Shown here piece after piece: positions 1-7,981 of a DNA stretch of 64,000 nucleotides. The stretch comes from Chromatiales bacterium. GTDB lineage: Bacteria; Pseudomonadota; Gammaproteobacteria; Steroidobacterales; GCA-2729495. Position 1 is the first letter of the stretch; every line of letters begins with the position of its first letter. The stretch is taken from positions 38,526 to 102,525 of the forward strand of contig JAFIFS010000046.1 in NCBI GenBank assembly GCA_020831895.1, in the 5' to 3' direction. The notes beneath the pieces are model-generated. The model worked only from the letters and a program-made list of their open reading frames with translations, had not been told where the DNA came from and did no database searches. The translations under genes and the position numbers were made by a program.

Positions 1-1101
1 GGCCAGCCCATCGGCCGCTGCTGCGGCAAGCAACCCGCGTGACTCGGCCAGGCGCTGCTCCCGGGGATGGCGGGCAAAGTCAGGCTCTGCGGGCTCCCCG
101 TAGTTGCCGGTCCCGGGAGGCACAAGACTCAGGGCGGCCTGCTCACCGCTGCCCAGGATGCGTTGGGCGAGCACCTCGCGATCTACAGCGAGCGAAAGTG
201 CACGCCGCACGCGCGCGTCCGCCAGGACCGTGCGGCGATGGTTGATCGCAATGAAGCCCAGCCCGAGTTGCGGTGCCGTACGAACCTCGGAGCCCAGCGA
301 CTCGCGGAGGCTCGCGGCCCGGCTGGCGGGAAAATCGAGCACCACGTGCAGCTCGCCGGTGCGAAAACGCCTGACGAGACCGTCACGGTCTTCCTGGACA
401 TGATAGATGACGCCCCCGAGCGCAACCGAGCCAGCATCCCAGAACATTGGATTGCGCACCAGCTCGACGCGGGCGTTGGGGATGCGGTCTTCCAGCAGGA
501 AGGGGCCGTTGACCACCATGTGCTGCGGCCGGGTCCAGTCGTCCCCATGCTCTGCGATCACGTGCATGGGCACTGGCATTGCGGCAAAGTGCATCAGCAG
601 GCCAGGTAAGTAAGCCACAGGATGCTCGAGCCGTATCTCGAGAAGATCATCCCGCGGCGCCGAGATGCCCAGCGGGCCGTCGCCCCCGGCGGCATGGAAT
701 GCTGCCGCACCATCGATGACAAAGAAGAAATCCGCATAGGCGCTCGCGGTGGCTGGATCCAGCATCCGCCGGAAGGACTGCACAAAATCCCTCGCGGTCA
801 CGCGGCGACCGTCGGACCACTGATGCGGGCGAAGCTGGAAAGCCCAGAGCAACCCGTCGTCGGAGACCTCCCATCCGGAAGCAGCACCCGGCTGCACGCT
901 GCCGTCCGGACCCTCGGTGGTCAGGCCGACGAACATGTCGCCGACGATGCGGTTCTCCCAGATTCCGGTGATACGGTGAGGATCCAGCGAAGCAGGTTCT
1001 CCGGGGCTCCCGACATGCAGCGGCCCCTCCTCCGCCGGGAGCACGCCGGGAAAGCACAGGAGCAGGCACAGGAGCCAGCCGGCAAGCCGGTCAGGTGGCA
1101 T
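1..1101 (-). CDS. Peptide ABC transporter substrate-binding protein, OppA/MppA type (C-terminus beyond window)
   Basis: Extracytoplasmic binding protein of a peptide ABC importer (SBP_bac_5 family). The reading frame is open from the ATG at 1101 to the window edge, so about 367 residues are visible and the C-terminus is missing. The start has a signal peptide: PPDR, a hydrophobic LLCLLLCFPGVL stretch, then PAEE. The mature part begins GSPGEPASLDPH and carries the family's WSDGRRVTARDF segment and the following DPATASAYADFF stretch, which matches E. coli OppA/MppA closely in pattern. Its ATG overlaps the end of the M42 peptidase gene by 11 bases, so it is the last visible gene of the NAGGN operon. 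The permease and ATPase genes are not in view and may lie before base 1. The family is certain; the ligand is unknown, and a glutaminyl peptide is only a guess from context. Confidence 0.88.
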   Translation of the reverse strand, partial: MPPDRLAGWLLCLLLCFPGVLPAEEGPLHVGSPGEPASLDPHRITGIWENRIVGDMFVGLTTEGPDGSVQPGAASGWEVSDDGLLWAFQLRPHQWSDGRRVTARDFVQSFRRMLDPATASAYADFFFVIDGAAAFHAAGGDGPLGISAPRDDLLEIRLEHPVAYLPGLLMHFAAMPVPMHVIAEHGDDWTRPQHMVVNGPFLLEDRIPNARVELVRNPMFWDAGSVALGGVIYHVQEDRDGLVRRFRTGELHVVLDFPASRAASLRESLGSEVRTAPQLGLGFIAINHRRTVLADARVRRALSLAVDREVLAQRILGSGEQAALSLVPPGTGNYGEPAEPDFARHPREQRLAESRGLLAAAAADGLA

Positions 1102-2221
1102 CGTCCGCCTGGCGCTGGGGCTGGCGCGTGAATCCCTTGAGCGGACCCATGGAATCACGGTCACGGAGGATGTTGACCTCGCTGCAGCTGTAGTGAGCCA
1201 CCAGCCTCGCCAGGCTCAGCAGCGCATCCTGGTGGATGCGCTCGTAGCCATGGCTCGCATCGATGCCAAACGTGATCAATGCGGTGCGGATGTCGTTGCC
1301 TGCCTCGATCGCCGAGGCGCTGTCACAGCGATACCAGCGAAAGACGTCGCGCTGGTACGGTATGCGTTCGTGCTCGCAGATATCGATCAGCTTCTGCGTG
1401 AGGTGGTACTCGAACGGGCCTGTCATGTCCGCCATTGCGATCGTGACGCCGAACTCGCTGCTGTTCTGGCCAGGGGCCGTGGTCCCGTTGTCGATGGTGA
1501 CCATGGAGGCGATATCGCCATGCAGGACAGCGGAAGCGCCGGAACCCACCTCCTCGGCTATGGAGAAAAGGAAGTAGCAGTCCACGGGAAGATCTGCCCC
1601 GGCGTCGCGCAAGGCCTTGATTGCGGCAAACATCACCGCGACGCCAGCCTTGTCGTCGAGGTGACGCGAGTTGATATAACCATTGTCAAGGAACTCGGGC
1701 TGCGGGTCGATCGCAACGAAGTCACCGATCGCGATACCCTGGGAGGCGAGGTCCTCGGCGTTGCTGACGCGCAGGTCCACCCGCAATTCCACGTTGTGCC
1801 ACGACACCGGCTGCTCGTCGATCTCGTTGCCAAACGCATGGCCGGAAGCCTTGAGCGGCAGGATCGTCCCCCGCCAGCTGTGCCTGCGCGTGAACAAGGT
1901 ACAGCGCGCACCCTCGGCGAAACGGCTGGACCAGTGACCGATAGGCACCAGCTCGAGCCGCCCGTTGGGCTTAAGCGCCCGCACCTGCGCTCCCAGGGTG
2001 TCCAGGTGGGCGATGAGCGCGCGGGCAGGCTTGTGCGTGCGGCCTTCGAGCACCGCACGGATGGCCCCGCGGCGGGTCAGCTCATAAGGCACACCAAGGC
2101 TGTCTAGTTCCTCGCAGCATGCGCGCACGATCTGGTCCGTATAGCCACTCGGGCTGGGGATCGCGAGCAGCCGGGCGAGCATCGAGCACAGGTAGCCCAT
2201 GTCGATCCGCATGGCCGTCAT
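1091..2221 (-). CDS. M42-family metallopeptidase of the NAGGN osmolyte operon
   Basis: Zinc-dependent aminopeptidase-like protein, 376 aa, of the M42 subgroup that accompanies NAGGN synthesis genes (osmoprotectant NAGGN system M42 family peptidase). Visible ligands and catalytic residues are H72 in AHLDTLGAQ, D190 in SRHLDDKAG, and the E223-E224 pair in IAEEVGSGAS, all in the expected order. The start overlaps the stop of the upstream 119-aa gene by four bases (ATGA), and its own end overlaps the next gene, so translation is probably coupled. In Pseudomonas the same order, marR-asnO-ngg-peptidase, is known. The substrate has not been settled for the family; a role in trimming or recycling NAGGN or its precursors is inference. 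Nothing in the sequence suggests inactivity. Confidence 0.9.
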   Translation of the reverse strand: MTAMRIDMGYLCSMLARLLAIPSPSGYTDQIVRACCEELDSLGVPYELTRRGAIRAVLEGRTHKPARALIAHLDTLGAQVRALKPNGRLELVPIGHWSSRFAEGARCTLFTRRHSWRGTILPLKASGHAFGNEIDEQPVSWHNVELRVDLRVSNAEDLASQGIAIGDFVAIDPQPEFLDNGYINSRHLDDKAGVAVMFAAIKALRDAGADLPVDCYFLFSIAEEVGSGASAVLHGDIASMVTIDNGTTAPGQNSSEFGVTIAMADMTGPFEYHLTQKLIDICEHERIPYQRDVFRWYRCDSASAIEAGNDIRTALITFGIDASHGYERIHQDALLSLARLVAHYSCSEVNILRDRDSMGPLKGFTRQPQRQADDAT

Positions 2222-2577
2222 TGCATGTCCTGCTGGGTCTCCCGGGCGCGCTCCTTGCGCCGGGCGGGCACCGGATCATCGTCGATTTCGCCCGAATGCA
2301 CATCCAGGTAGACCCGCCGGAAGTAATCCAGCGAGGCACCCAGAGCCGACTCCAGCCGCTGCAGCCTGAACTCGAGGTGGCGGCCCTGGAGCTGGTCCGG
2401 GTTGTTGCCCAGCAGCTCCTCGTAGGTCTGCACACGCTCGGCAAGCGCGCGGCACTGCCAGGCGAACTCGTGCGCCGTCGAGCCCTCAGGCGGCAGGTTC
2501 GGCCGGATGCGGCGGACCAGGGTCTGGCAGCGCTGCAGCAGGGCGTGGCGTGAAAACTCTCCGTTCTCCGTAGTCAT
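2218..2577 (-). CDS. Hypothetical protein inside the NAGGN operon
   Basis: A 119-aa soluble protein that I do not recognise. It is rich in charged and leucine residues, with a likely helical middle section (residues about 45-95, including RALAERVQTYEELL and RLQRLESALGASLDYFRR) and a basic, disordered-looking tail (ARRKERARETQQ). There is no signal peptide and no membrane segment. It sits between ngg (30 bases upstream) and the M42 peptidase (four-base overlap), so it is almost certainly translated with them. The classical Pseudomonas NAGGN cluster goes straight from ngg to the peptidase, so this gene is an addition in this lineage. Its function is unknown; a partner or regulator of the synthesis enzymes is possible but unsupported. 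Confidence 0.75.
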   Translation of the reverse strand: MTTENGEFSRHALLQRCQTLVRRIRPNLPPEGSTAHEFAWQCRALAERVQTYEELLGNNPDQLQGRHLEFRLQRLESALGASLDYFRRVYLDVHSGEIDDDPVPARRKERARETQQDMQ

Positions 2578-2607
2578 GAAGTGTCCTCGAAAAATGCTCC
2601 AGATAGC

Positions 2608-4353
2608 TTATGAACTACCCGCCGTCTGGGGGAACAGCAGGTCGATGAAACGTTCAGCCGTCGGTTGCGGCTCGTGGTTGGCGAGACCTGGTCGCTCGTT
2701 GGCCTCGATCAGCACATAGTCTTCACCAGCCGGGTCCGCCACGATCAGGTCGAGGCCCACCACCGGGATGTCCAGCGCCCGGGATGCCTGGCAGGCGACC
2801 TTGGTCAGCACAGGAGAGAGCTGCGCCGTCACGTCGTGCAGCGTGCCCCCGGTGTGCAGGTTCGCAGTCTCGCGCACCTGCACGGCCTCGCCCTTGCCAG
2901 GTATGTCCTCGAGCGAGCGGCCCTGGCGGCGCAGGCAGCGCCTTGTCTCCTCGTCCACCGGTATCCGGCTCTCGCCGCCAGTCGCTGCCGCGCGCCGGCG
3001 GCTCTGCTTGTCGATCAGCCGCGCCACGCTGTGCCTGCCCGTCCCGACGATGGCCGCGGGGCGCCGCACGGCAGCAGCAACCACCCGGTGGCCGATCACG
3101 ACAATCCGCAGGTCGTCACCGCTGACGTACTCCTCGAGGATCACCTCCGGGCAGTAGCGCAAGGCCAGGGTGATCGCCTGATCGAGCTCGTCGGCCGTGC
3201 TGACGTTGACGCTGATCCCGAGGCCCTGCTCGCCGACCGCAGGCTTGACGACCAGCCGCCCGCACTGCCCGAGGAACGCCTCGTTCGGGGCGGCCTCTCC
3301 GGCCTGCTGCTGGCGCGGCACCCGCAGCCCCGCGGCCGACAGCACGCGATGCGTGACCCGCTTGTTTTCGCAGCGGCTCATCGCTATGGCCGACGTCAGT
3401 TCGCTCAGGGATTCACGACAGACGATACGGCGCCCACCCAGGTGCAGGGCAAAGTACCCGTTCTCGGCATCCAGCACGTCGACGCCGATGCCGCGCCGCA
3501 AGGCCTCATGGGTGATGATCTGCGCGTAGGGATTGAGCCGCGTCTCCGGCCTGGGCCCCATGAACAGCGGCTCGTTGATCGCGTTGCGTTTCTTGATGCA
3601 GAACACCGGCACGCGCTCGAACCCCATGTCCTCGTACAGCCTGATCACGGCGGTGTTGTCATGCATCACCGAAAGATCCATGTAGCTGCGGCCACGGGCG
3701 AGAAAGTGGTCCGCGATGTGCGCGACCAGCGCACGCCCGATGCCGGGCTGGCTGGCCTGCGGATCGACAGCAAGACACCACATGCTGGACCCGTTCTCCG
3801 GATCACCGAAAGCCTCGGCATGATCGATGCCGGTCACCGTCCCGATGACCGAGCCGGTCTCGGCATCTTCCGCGACCAGGTAGGTAAGTTTCCGGGAGCG
3901 GCGATGCGACCAGATCAGCTCGGGGTCGGCCGAGACCATGCCGCGGGTCGTCAGCAGCCGGTGTATATCCTCCGCATCCCGGGAGGTCTGCAGGCGGCGG
4001 ATGACGAAGCCCTCGGGAAGCACGCGCGCGGGCCGGTAGGTAGACAACCACAGACGGTAGGTATGCGAGGGGTCGAGGAAAAGCTCCTGGGGGGCCAGCG
4101 AGACCACGACGTGCGGGTCCTGGACATACAGGGCGAGGTTGCGCCGGCCCTCGACCTCATCGCAGATGGTCCGCGCCAGCGCCTCGTTGTCCCGGAAGGT
4201 ATGGGCAAAGATCATGCGGCCCCAGCCACAGTCCACCGTCGCGTCCGCCCGCAGGGACTCGCCCTGGTGGCTTGGCCGGTCACCCCGCCTCGGCCCGATG
4301 GTGGCGCTGCTGCGCCGCTGGATACGGTGACGGGCACGATCGCTGGTCATCAT
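2608..4353 (-). CDS. ngg: N-acetylglutaminylglutamine synthetase (GNAT + ATP-grasp fusion)
   Basis: Two-domain enzyme, 581 aa, that makes the N-acetylated glutamine dipeptide, precursor of the compatible solute N-acetylglutaminylglutamine amide. Residues about 115-260 form a GNAT acetyltransferase domain (GSSMWCLAVDPQ, then QPGIGRALVAHIADHF and YEDMGFERV). Residues about 330-575 form an ATP-grasp ligase domain (RLVVKPAVGEQGLGISV, VILEEYVSGDDLRIVV, and the metal-site region VGLDLIVAD...VLIEANERPG). The gene starts eight bases after asnO. The N-terminal 45 residues before MIFAHTF are basic and poorly conserved in look, so a start at that internal Met is possible. Family and pathway follow from the asnO/ngg system described in Sinorhizobium and Pseudomonas. 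It acts in the cytosol. Confidence 0.93.
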   Translation of the reverse strand: MMTSDRARHRIQRRSSATIGPRRGDRPSHQGESLRADATVDCGWGRMIFAHTFRDNEALARTICDEVEGRRNLALYVQDPHVVVSLAPQELFLDPSHTYRLWLSTYRPARVLPEGFVIRRLQTSRDAEDIHRLLTTRGMVSADPELIWSHRRSRKLTYLVAEDAETGSVIGTVTGIDHAEAFGDPENGSSMWCLAVDPQASQPGIGRALVAHIADHFLARGRSYMDLSVMHDNTAVIRLYEDMGFERVPVFCIKKRNAINEPLFMGPRPETRLNPYAQIITHEALRRGIGVDVLDAENGYFALHLGGRRIVCRESLSELTSAIAMSRCENKRVTHRVLSAAGLRVPRQQQAGEAAPNEAFLGQCGRLVVKPAVGEQGLGISVNVSTADELDQAITLALRYCPEVILEEYVSGDDLRIVVIGHRVVAAAVRRPAAIVGTGRHSVARLIDKQSRRRAAATGGESRIPVDEETRRCLRRQGRSLEDIPGKGEAVQVRETANLHTGGTLHDVTAQLSPVLTKVACQASRALDIPVVGLDLIVADPAGEDYVLIEANERPGLANHEPQPTAERFIDLLFPQTAGSS

Positions 4354-4361
4354 CGGTGTCC

Positions 4362-6125
4362 TCAGAACCCGTGCGTCTGCAGCCAGATCTCGAGGCTGCC
4401 CAGCTGCCAGAGCTTGGATCCCTGCAGGGGCGTCAGGTGAGCCTGGGGTTCGGCCAGGAGCTCTGCGACATGCTTCGGCTGGAACAGGCCGCGCTCGCGC
4501 GCGGCCCGGCTGCCGAGCGCATCAGCCACCATCTCCAGCACGGGCCCGTCGAGGTACTTGAGTTCGGGCACCGGGAAGTATCCCTTCGGCCGGTCGATGA
4601 CCTCGGACGGGATCACGCTGCGAGCGGCTTCCTTCAGGATGTGCTTCCCTCCGCCGCTGACCTTCATCTCCGGCGGTATGCGGGCGGCCATCTCGACCAG
4701 TTCGTAATCCAGGAACGGTACCCGCGCCTCGAGCCCGGCCGCCATAGTCATGTTGTCCACGCGCTTGACCGGATCGTCGACCAGCATGACGAGAGTGTCG
4801 ATGTGCAGCGCCTTGTCGACGGCGAGCTCCGCCTGCGCAGTGGAGAACCAGTCCCGGACAAAGGTCCGGCTGTGGTCGTCGTCCACGAAGCGGGCATCGA
4901 GCACATCGGCCATCTCGTCATGGTGGCGGTCGAAGAACACGCGCGCGTAGTCATCCACCGGGGACTGACTGGCGAGCAGGGGCGGATACCAGAAGTAGCC
5001 GCCGAAGACTTCGTCGGCACCCTGCCCGCTCTGCACCACCTTGACGTGCCTGGCCACCTCCTGGCTCAGCAGGTAGAAGCCGATGTTGTCATGGCTGACC
5101 ATGGGCTCGGACATCGCGCGGAAACAGTCCGGCAGATTCTCCAGCAGCTGGCTGGAGCTGACCTCTATCTTGTGGTGCCGGGTCCCGAACTCGCGGGCGA
5201 TCAGGTCCGAATAGGGGTACTCGTTACCCGCTTCCCCGCCCGCCGACTCGAAGCCCACGGTGAAGGTATTGAGCCCGTCCGCACCGTTGCGCGCAAGCAG
5301 GCCGACGACCAGGCTGGAATCGACACCCCCGGACAGCAACACGCCCACCGGCACGTCCGCGACCATCCGCCGCTGTACGGCGCGGTCCAGCGTCTCGAGC
5401 AGCTCGTCCCGCAGCTCGTTGAAGCCGTCCGCCTGCGCATGACGGAATTCAGGCTCCCACCAGCGCTGTTCCTCGCGCCGGCCATCCGGATGTATCAGCA
5501 TCCACGTGGCCGGCGGCAGCTTGCGAATACCCTGGAGTATGGTGCGTGGAGCCGGCACGATCGAGTGGAAGCTCAGGTAGTGATGCAGGGCAACAGTGTC
5601 CAGACTGCCAGGCGACTCTAGCGCTGATGCCAGCGCCGGCAGTGTCGAGGCAAACCGGAATACTCCGGGACACTCGGCGTAGTAGCAGGGCTTGATGCCC
5701 AGCCGGTCGCGGGCAACGAACACGCGTCCGCTGGCCTTCTCGTGGATCGCGAAGGCGAACATGCCGTTGAAGCGCTCGAGGCAACGATGGCCCCACTCGG
5801 CATAGGCCTTGAGGATGACCTCGGTATCGCTGGTCGATACGAAACGGTGCCCCCGCTGCTCAAGCTCCCTGCGCAGGGCGGGGTAGTTGTAGATGCAGCC
5901 ATTGAACACGATGACAAGCCCGAGCGCCTCATCCTCCATGGGCTGCGCGCCACGCTCGGACAGATCGATGATCCTGAGTCGCCGGTGACCCAGCGCCACA
6001 TGCCCGGCTGCGTGCAGGCCTTCACCGTCAGGACCACGGGCCTGCTGCAGGCGGGTCATGCGTCCGACTGCAGCAATGTCGGCAGCCTGGCCATCGAAGC
6101 GAATTTCTCCAGCGATTCCACACAT
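4362..6125 (-). CDS. asnO: N-acetylglutaminylglutamine amidotransferase (asparagine synthetase-like)
   Basis: Class II glutamine amidotransferase of the asparagine synthetase B fold, 587 aa. It converts N-acetylglutaminylglutamine to its amide, the last step of NAGGN synthesis. Met is followed by Cys2, the N-terminal nucleophile (MCGIAGEI). The glutaminase half carries RGPDGEG and FNGCIYNY, and the synthetase half has the ATP pyrophosphatase motif SGGVDSS near residue 262. Its assignment to the NAGGN branch rather than to ordinary AsnB rests on the adjacent ngg and M42 genes. It follows marR after only 18 bases, so marR and asnO should share one transcript controlled by the palindrome at 6741-6769. 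Confidence 0.93.
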   Translation of the reverse strand: MCGIAGEIRFDGQAADIAAVGRMTRLQQARGPDGEGLHAAGHVALGHRRLRIIDLSERGAQPMEDEALGLVIVFNGCIYNYPALRRELEQRGHRFVSTSDTEVILKAYAEWGHRCLERFNGMFAFAIHEKASGRVFVARDRLGIKPCYYAECPGVFRFASTLPALASALESPGSLDTVALHHYLSFHSIVPAPRTILQGIRKLPPATWMLIHPDGRREEQRWWEPEFRHAQADGFNELRDELLETLDRAVQRRMVADVPVGVLLSGGVDSSLVVGLLARNGADGLNTFTVGFESAGGEAGNEYPYSDLIAREFGTRHHKIEVSSSQLLENLPDCFRAMSEPMVSHDNIGFYLLSQEVARHVKVVQSGQGADEVFGGYFWYPPLLASQSPVDDYARVFFDRHHDEMADVLDARFVDDDHSRTFVRDWFSTAQAELAVDKALHIDTLVMLVDDPVKRVDNMTMAAGLEARVPFLDYELVEMAARIPPEMKVSGGGKHILKEAARSVIPSEVIDRPKGYFPVPELKYLDGPVLEMVADALGSRAARERGLFQPKHVAELLAEPQAHLTPLQGSKLWQLGSLEIWLQTHGF

Positions 6126-6143
6126 GATCCTGGGGTCGTCTCC

Positions 6144-6710
6144 TCAGTCTCTTCGGGCCGGCAGGGTTTCCGCGCCGGGGCAGTGCCGCAGATCCGGCTC
6201 GGCTACCAGCAGCGGAGCTGCGTCCAGTTTGTCTGCGGACATCATGCCGACCAGTTGCTCCAGCACCCCAGCGATCTGCTCCTGCTCCGCGCGGCTCAGC
6301 GCCCGGAAGCGCAGCAGGAAGTCTTCCTGCAGCGACGGGGGTGCGCCGGCCAGCAACTCGCGCCCCGAGGGCGTGACCTCGAGCAGCAGCCGCCGCCGGT
6401 CCTCCTGGTGCCGCTCCCGGGTGATCAGCCGCTGGGCCTCGAGTCGATCCAGGATGCCCGACAGGGTTCCGGGCCGGAGGCTGACTGCGGCTGCCAGTTC
6501 ACCCGCCGACTGCGGACCCGCCTCCTGCAGCTGGCGCAGGCAGATCAGCTGCGGGCCCGTGATCCCGTGGTCACCGACAAGCTGGCGGCTGTACAGATCG
6601 ACCGCCTGCATGATCCGACGCAGCGCGCGGAGCACACTGTCTTCGGGGCCAGGCAAGTCCTGCCCTGCGCGCTGGCGGCTGGCGTAGCGCGATGAGCCTT
6701 GATCAGTCAT
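6144..6710 (-). CDS. MarR-family regulator heading the NAGGN operon
   Basis: Winged-helix repressor of the MarR family, 188 aa. The core runs from about residue 25 to 145. The recognition helix region is SLRPGTLSGILDRLEAQRLI, followed by the wing RERHQEDRRRLLLEVTPSG, which is typical of the family. About 40 extra C-terminal residues follow the dimerisation helix. It is the promoter-proximal gene of the operon and has a 29-bp palindrome about 30 bases before its ATG, which suggests autoregulation of the whole operon. P. aeruginosa has a MarR gene at the same place beside its NAGGN genes. The inducing signal is unknown; osmotic or ionic stress is inferred from the pathway. Confidence 0.88.
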   Translation of the reverse strand: MTDQGSSRYASRQRAGQDLPGPEDSVLRALRRIMQAVDLYSRQLVGDHGITGPQLICLRQLQEAGPQSAGELAAAVSLRPGTLSGILDRLEAQRLITRERHQEDRRRLLLEVTPSGRELLAGAPPSLQEDFLLRFRALSRAEQEQIAGVLEQLVGMMSADKLDAAPLLVAEPDLRHCPGAETLPARRD

Positions 6711-6740
6711 CGGGTGTTGGGCGGGATGCCGCGATGCTTA

Positions 6741-6769
6741 GTTAGTACACGAATATTTCGCATACTAAC
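6741..6769. promoter_or_regulatory. Palindromic operator upstream of marR and the NAGGN operon
   Basis: A 29-bp imperfect palindrome: arms GTTAGTACACGAA and TTCGCATACTAAC around a central TAT, with 11 of 13 arm positions complementary. It is AT-rich against a very GC-rich background and lies 31-59 bases before the marR ATG. Size, symmetry and place fit a MarR dimer site that overlaps the promoter. Binding by this protein is inferred. Confidence 0.7.
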
Positions 6770-6827
6770 AGAAATGGCCGCTGATGGCAGCCCCCGCAGG
6801 CCGCCGCCCAGCCCGCGGCCGGACCGA

Positions 6828-7853
6828 TCAGGCAGGCCTTGCCTCGACGATACCATGCGCGGTTCCGGTGCCGCTCACGCCGGACAGCCGCAGCCCGGCC
6901 TGGCCAAGCAGCCGCGCATACTCTTCGACGGTGCGTTCCCGACCACCCGTCAGCACCAGCATCGATATGTCAAGCAGCCGCGCCGCGGGGGAATCATCGT
7001 CCGGCCGGATCACGCACTCGATCAGCAGCAGCCTCGCGTTAGGCTGCATCGCAGCCCGACAGTTGGCCAGGATTTCCAGCGCCCGGGCATCGTCCCAGTC
7101 GTGCACGATGTCCTTGAGCAGGTACAGGTCGCCGCCAGCCGGTACAGCCTCGAAGAAGTTTCCGGCCGCACAGGTGATGCGCCCGGCCAGCGGGTCACCC
7201 CCGGCGACAGGCGGCACACCAGCGATCACCTCAGGCAGGTCGAACAGCACGCCGTGCAGCGCCGGGTGGCGACGGAGGATCTCGCGCAGCACGATGCCAT
7301 GACCGCCCGCGACATCGATGACTATGCGCGCATCACCAGGTTCGAGTACCTGCGCAACTGCCGCCGCGACCGGCGCGCTCATTGCCGTCATGTGCGCGTT
7401 GAACAGCGCCATCGCGTCGGGGTGGGCCCGCAGGTAGTCAAAGAAAGGCTGGCCATTGACCTGCTCGAAGGCAGTCACACCGCTGCGGACGGCCTGCAGC
7501 ATGCCGCCCCAGGCCTGCCACCACCAGGGCTGGCCGTAGTGCATGACCCAGGGACGCAGTGAATCCGGTCGATCCGAGCGCAGCAGCTCCCCGGCCGGAG
7601 TCAGCCGATAGCGCCCGTCAGGCTGCTCCTCCAGGACACCCACTGCCGCAAGCGCCCTGAGCAGGCGCGCCAGCGCCTGTGGCTGCACGCCACAGGCCAG
7701 CGCCAGGGACGCGGCGCTGGCCGGACCCTCGCGAGCAACACGGTCCGCGATCTGAAGCTCCGCGGCCACGTAGACCATCTGGGTCACCCTGTAACCGCCG
7801 ACCAGCTGCTCGATCAGCGCGCGCGCTCCGCGTTCCGTGCCATCCGCCATCAT
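6828..7853 (-). CDS. SAM-dependent O-methyltransferase (Methyltransf_2 type)
   Basis: Small-molecule O-methyltransferase, 341 aa, of the plant COMT/hydroxyneurosporene methyltransferase type. Residues about 15-95 form the N-terminal dimerisation winged helix (LQIADRVAREG...LARLLRALAAVGVLEE). The Rossmann methyltransferase domain follows, with the SAM motif IVIDVAGGHGIVLREIL near residue 175, then DLPEVI and the catalytic-region segment LLKDIVHDWDD. The substrate cannot be told from sequence. The gene stands alone: it converges on no neighbour, lies beyond marR across about 120 bases, and is divergent from the patZ-like gene. The ATG at 7853 or the next codon (also ATG) could start translation. 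Confidence 0.85.
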   Translation of the reverse strand: MMADGTERGARALIEQLVGGYRVTQMVYVAAELQIADRVAREGPASAASLALACGVQPQALARLLRALAAVGVLEEQPDGRYRLTPAGELLRSDRPDSLRPWVMHYGQPWWWQAWGGMLQAVRSGVTAFEQVNGQPFFDYLRAHPDAMALFNAHMTAMSAPVAAAVAQVLEPGDARIVIDVAGGHGIVLREILRRHPALHGVLFDLPEVIAGVPPVAGGDPLAGRITCAAGNFFEAVPAGGDLYLLKDIVHDWDDARALEILANCRAAMQPNARLLLIECVIRPDDDSPAARLLDISMLVLTGGRERTVEEYARLLGQAGLRLSGVSGTGTAHGIVEARPA

Positions 7854-7981
7854 CCGTGTCCTGTGTCCAGTTCCGCATCAGTCTTGACCCGGACACCGGC
7901 CGGGTCGATCCTGCAGCAAGCATAGCGGCTTGCCGCTGATCACTTGTTGCAAATCTGGAATGATCTCGAGCGAAACCTGCA

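Noticed and set aside
2665..4440. Plus-strand open frame of 591 codons opposite ngg, and similar long frames opposite asnO, soeA and prsT
   Set aside because: Shadow frames: rich in His, Arg, Gln and Ala with no motifs, fully covered by recognisable genes on the other strand.
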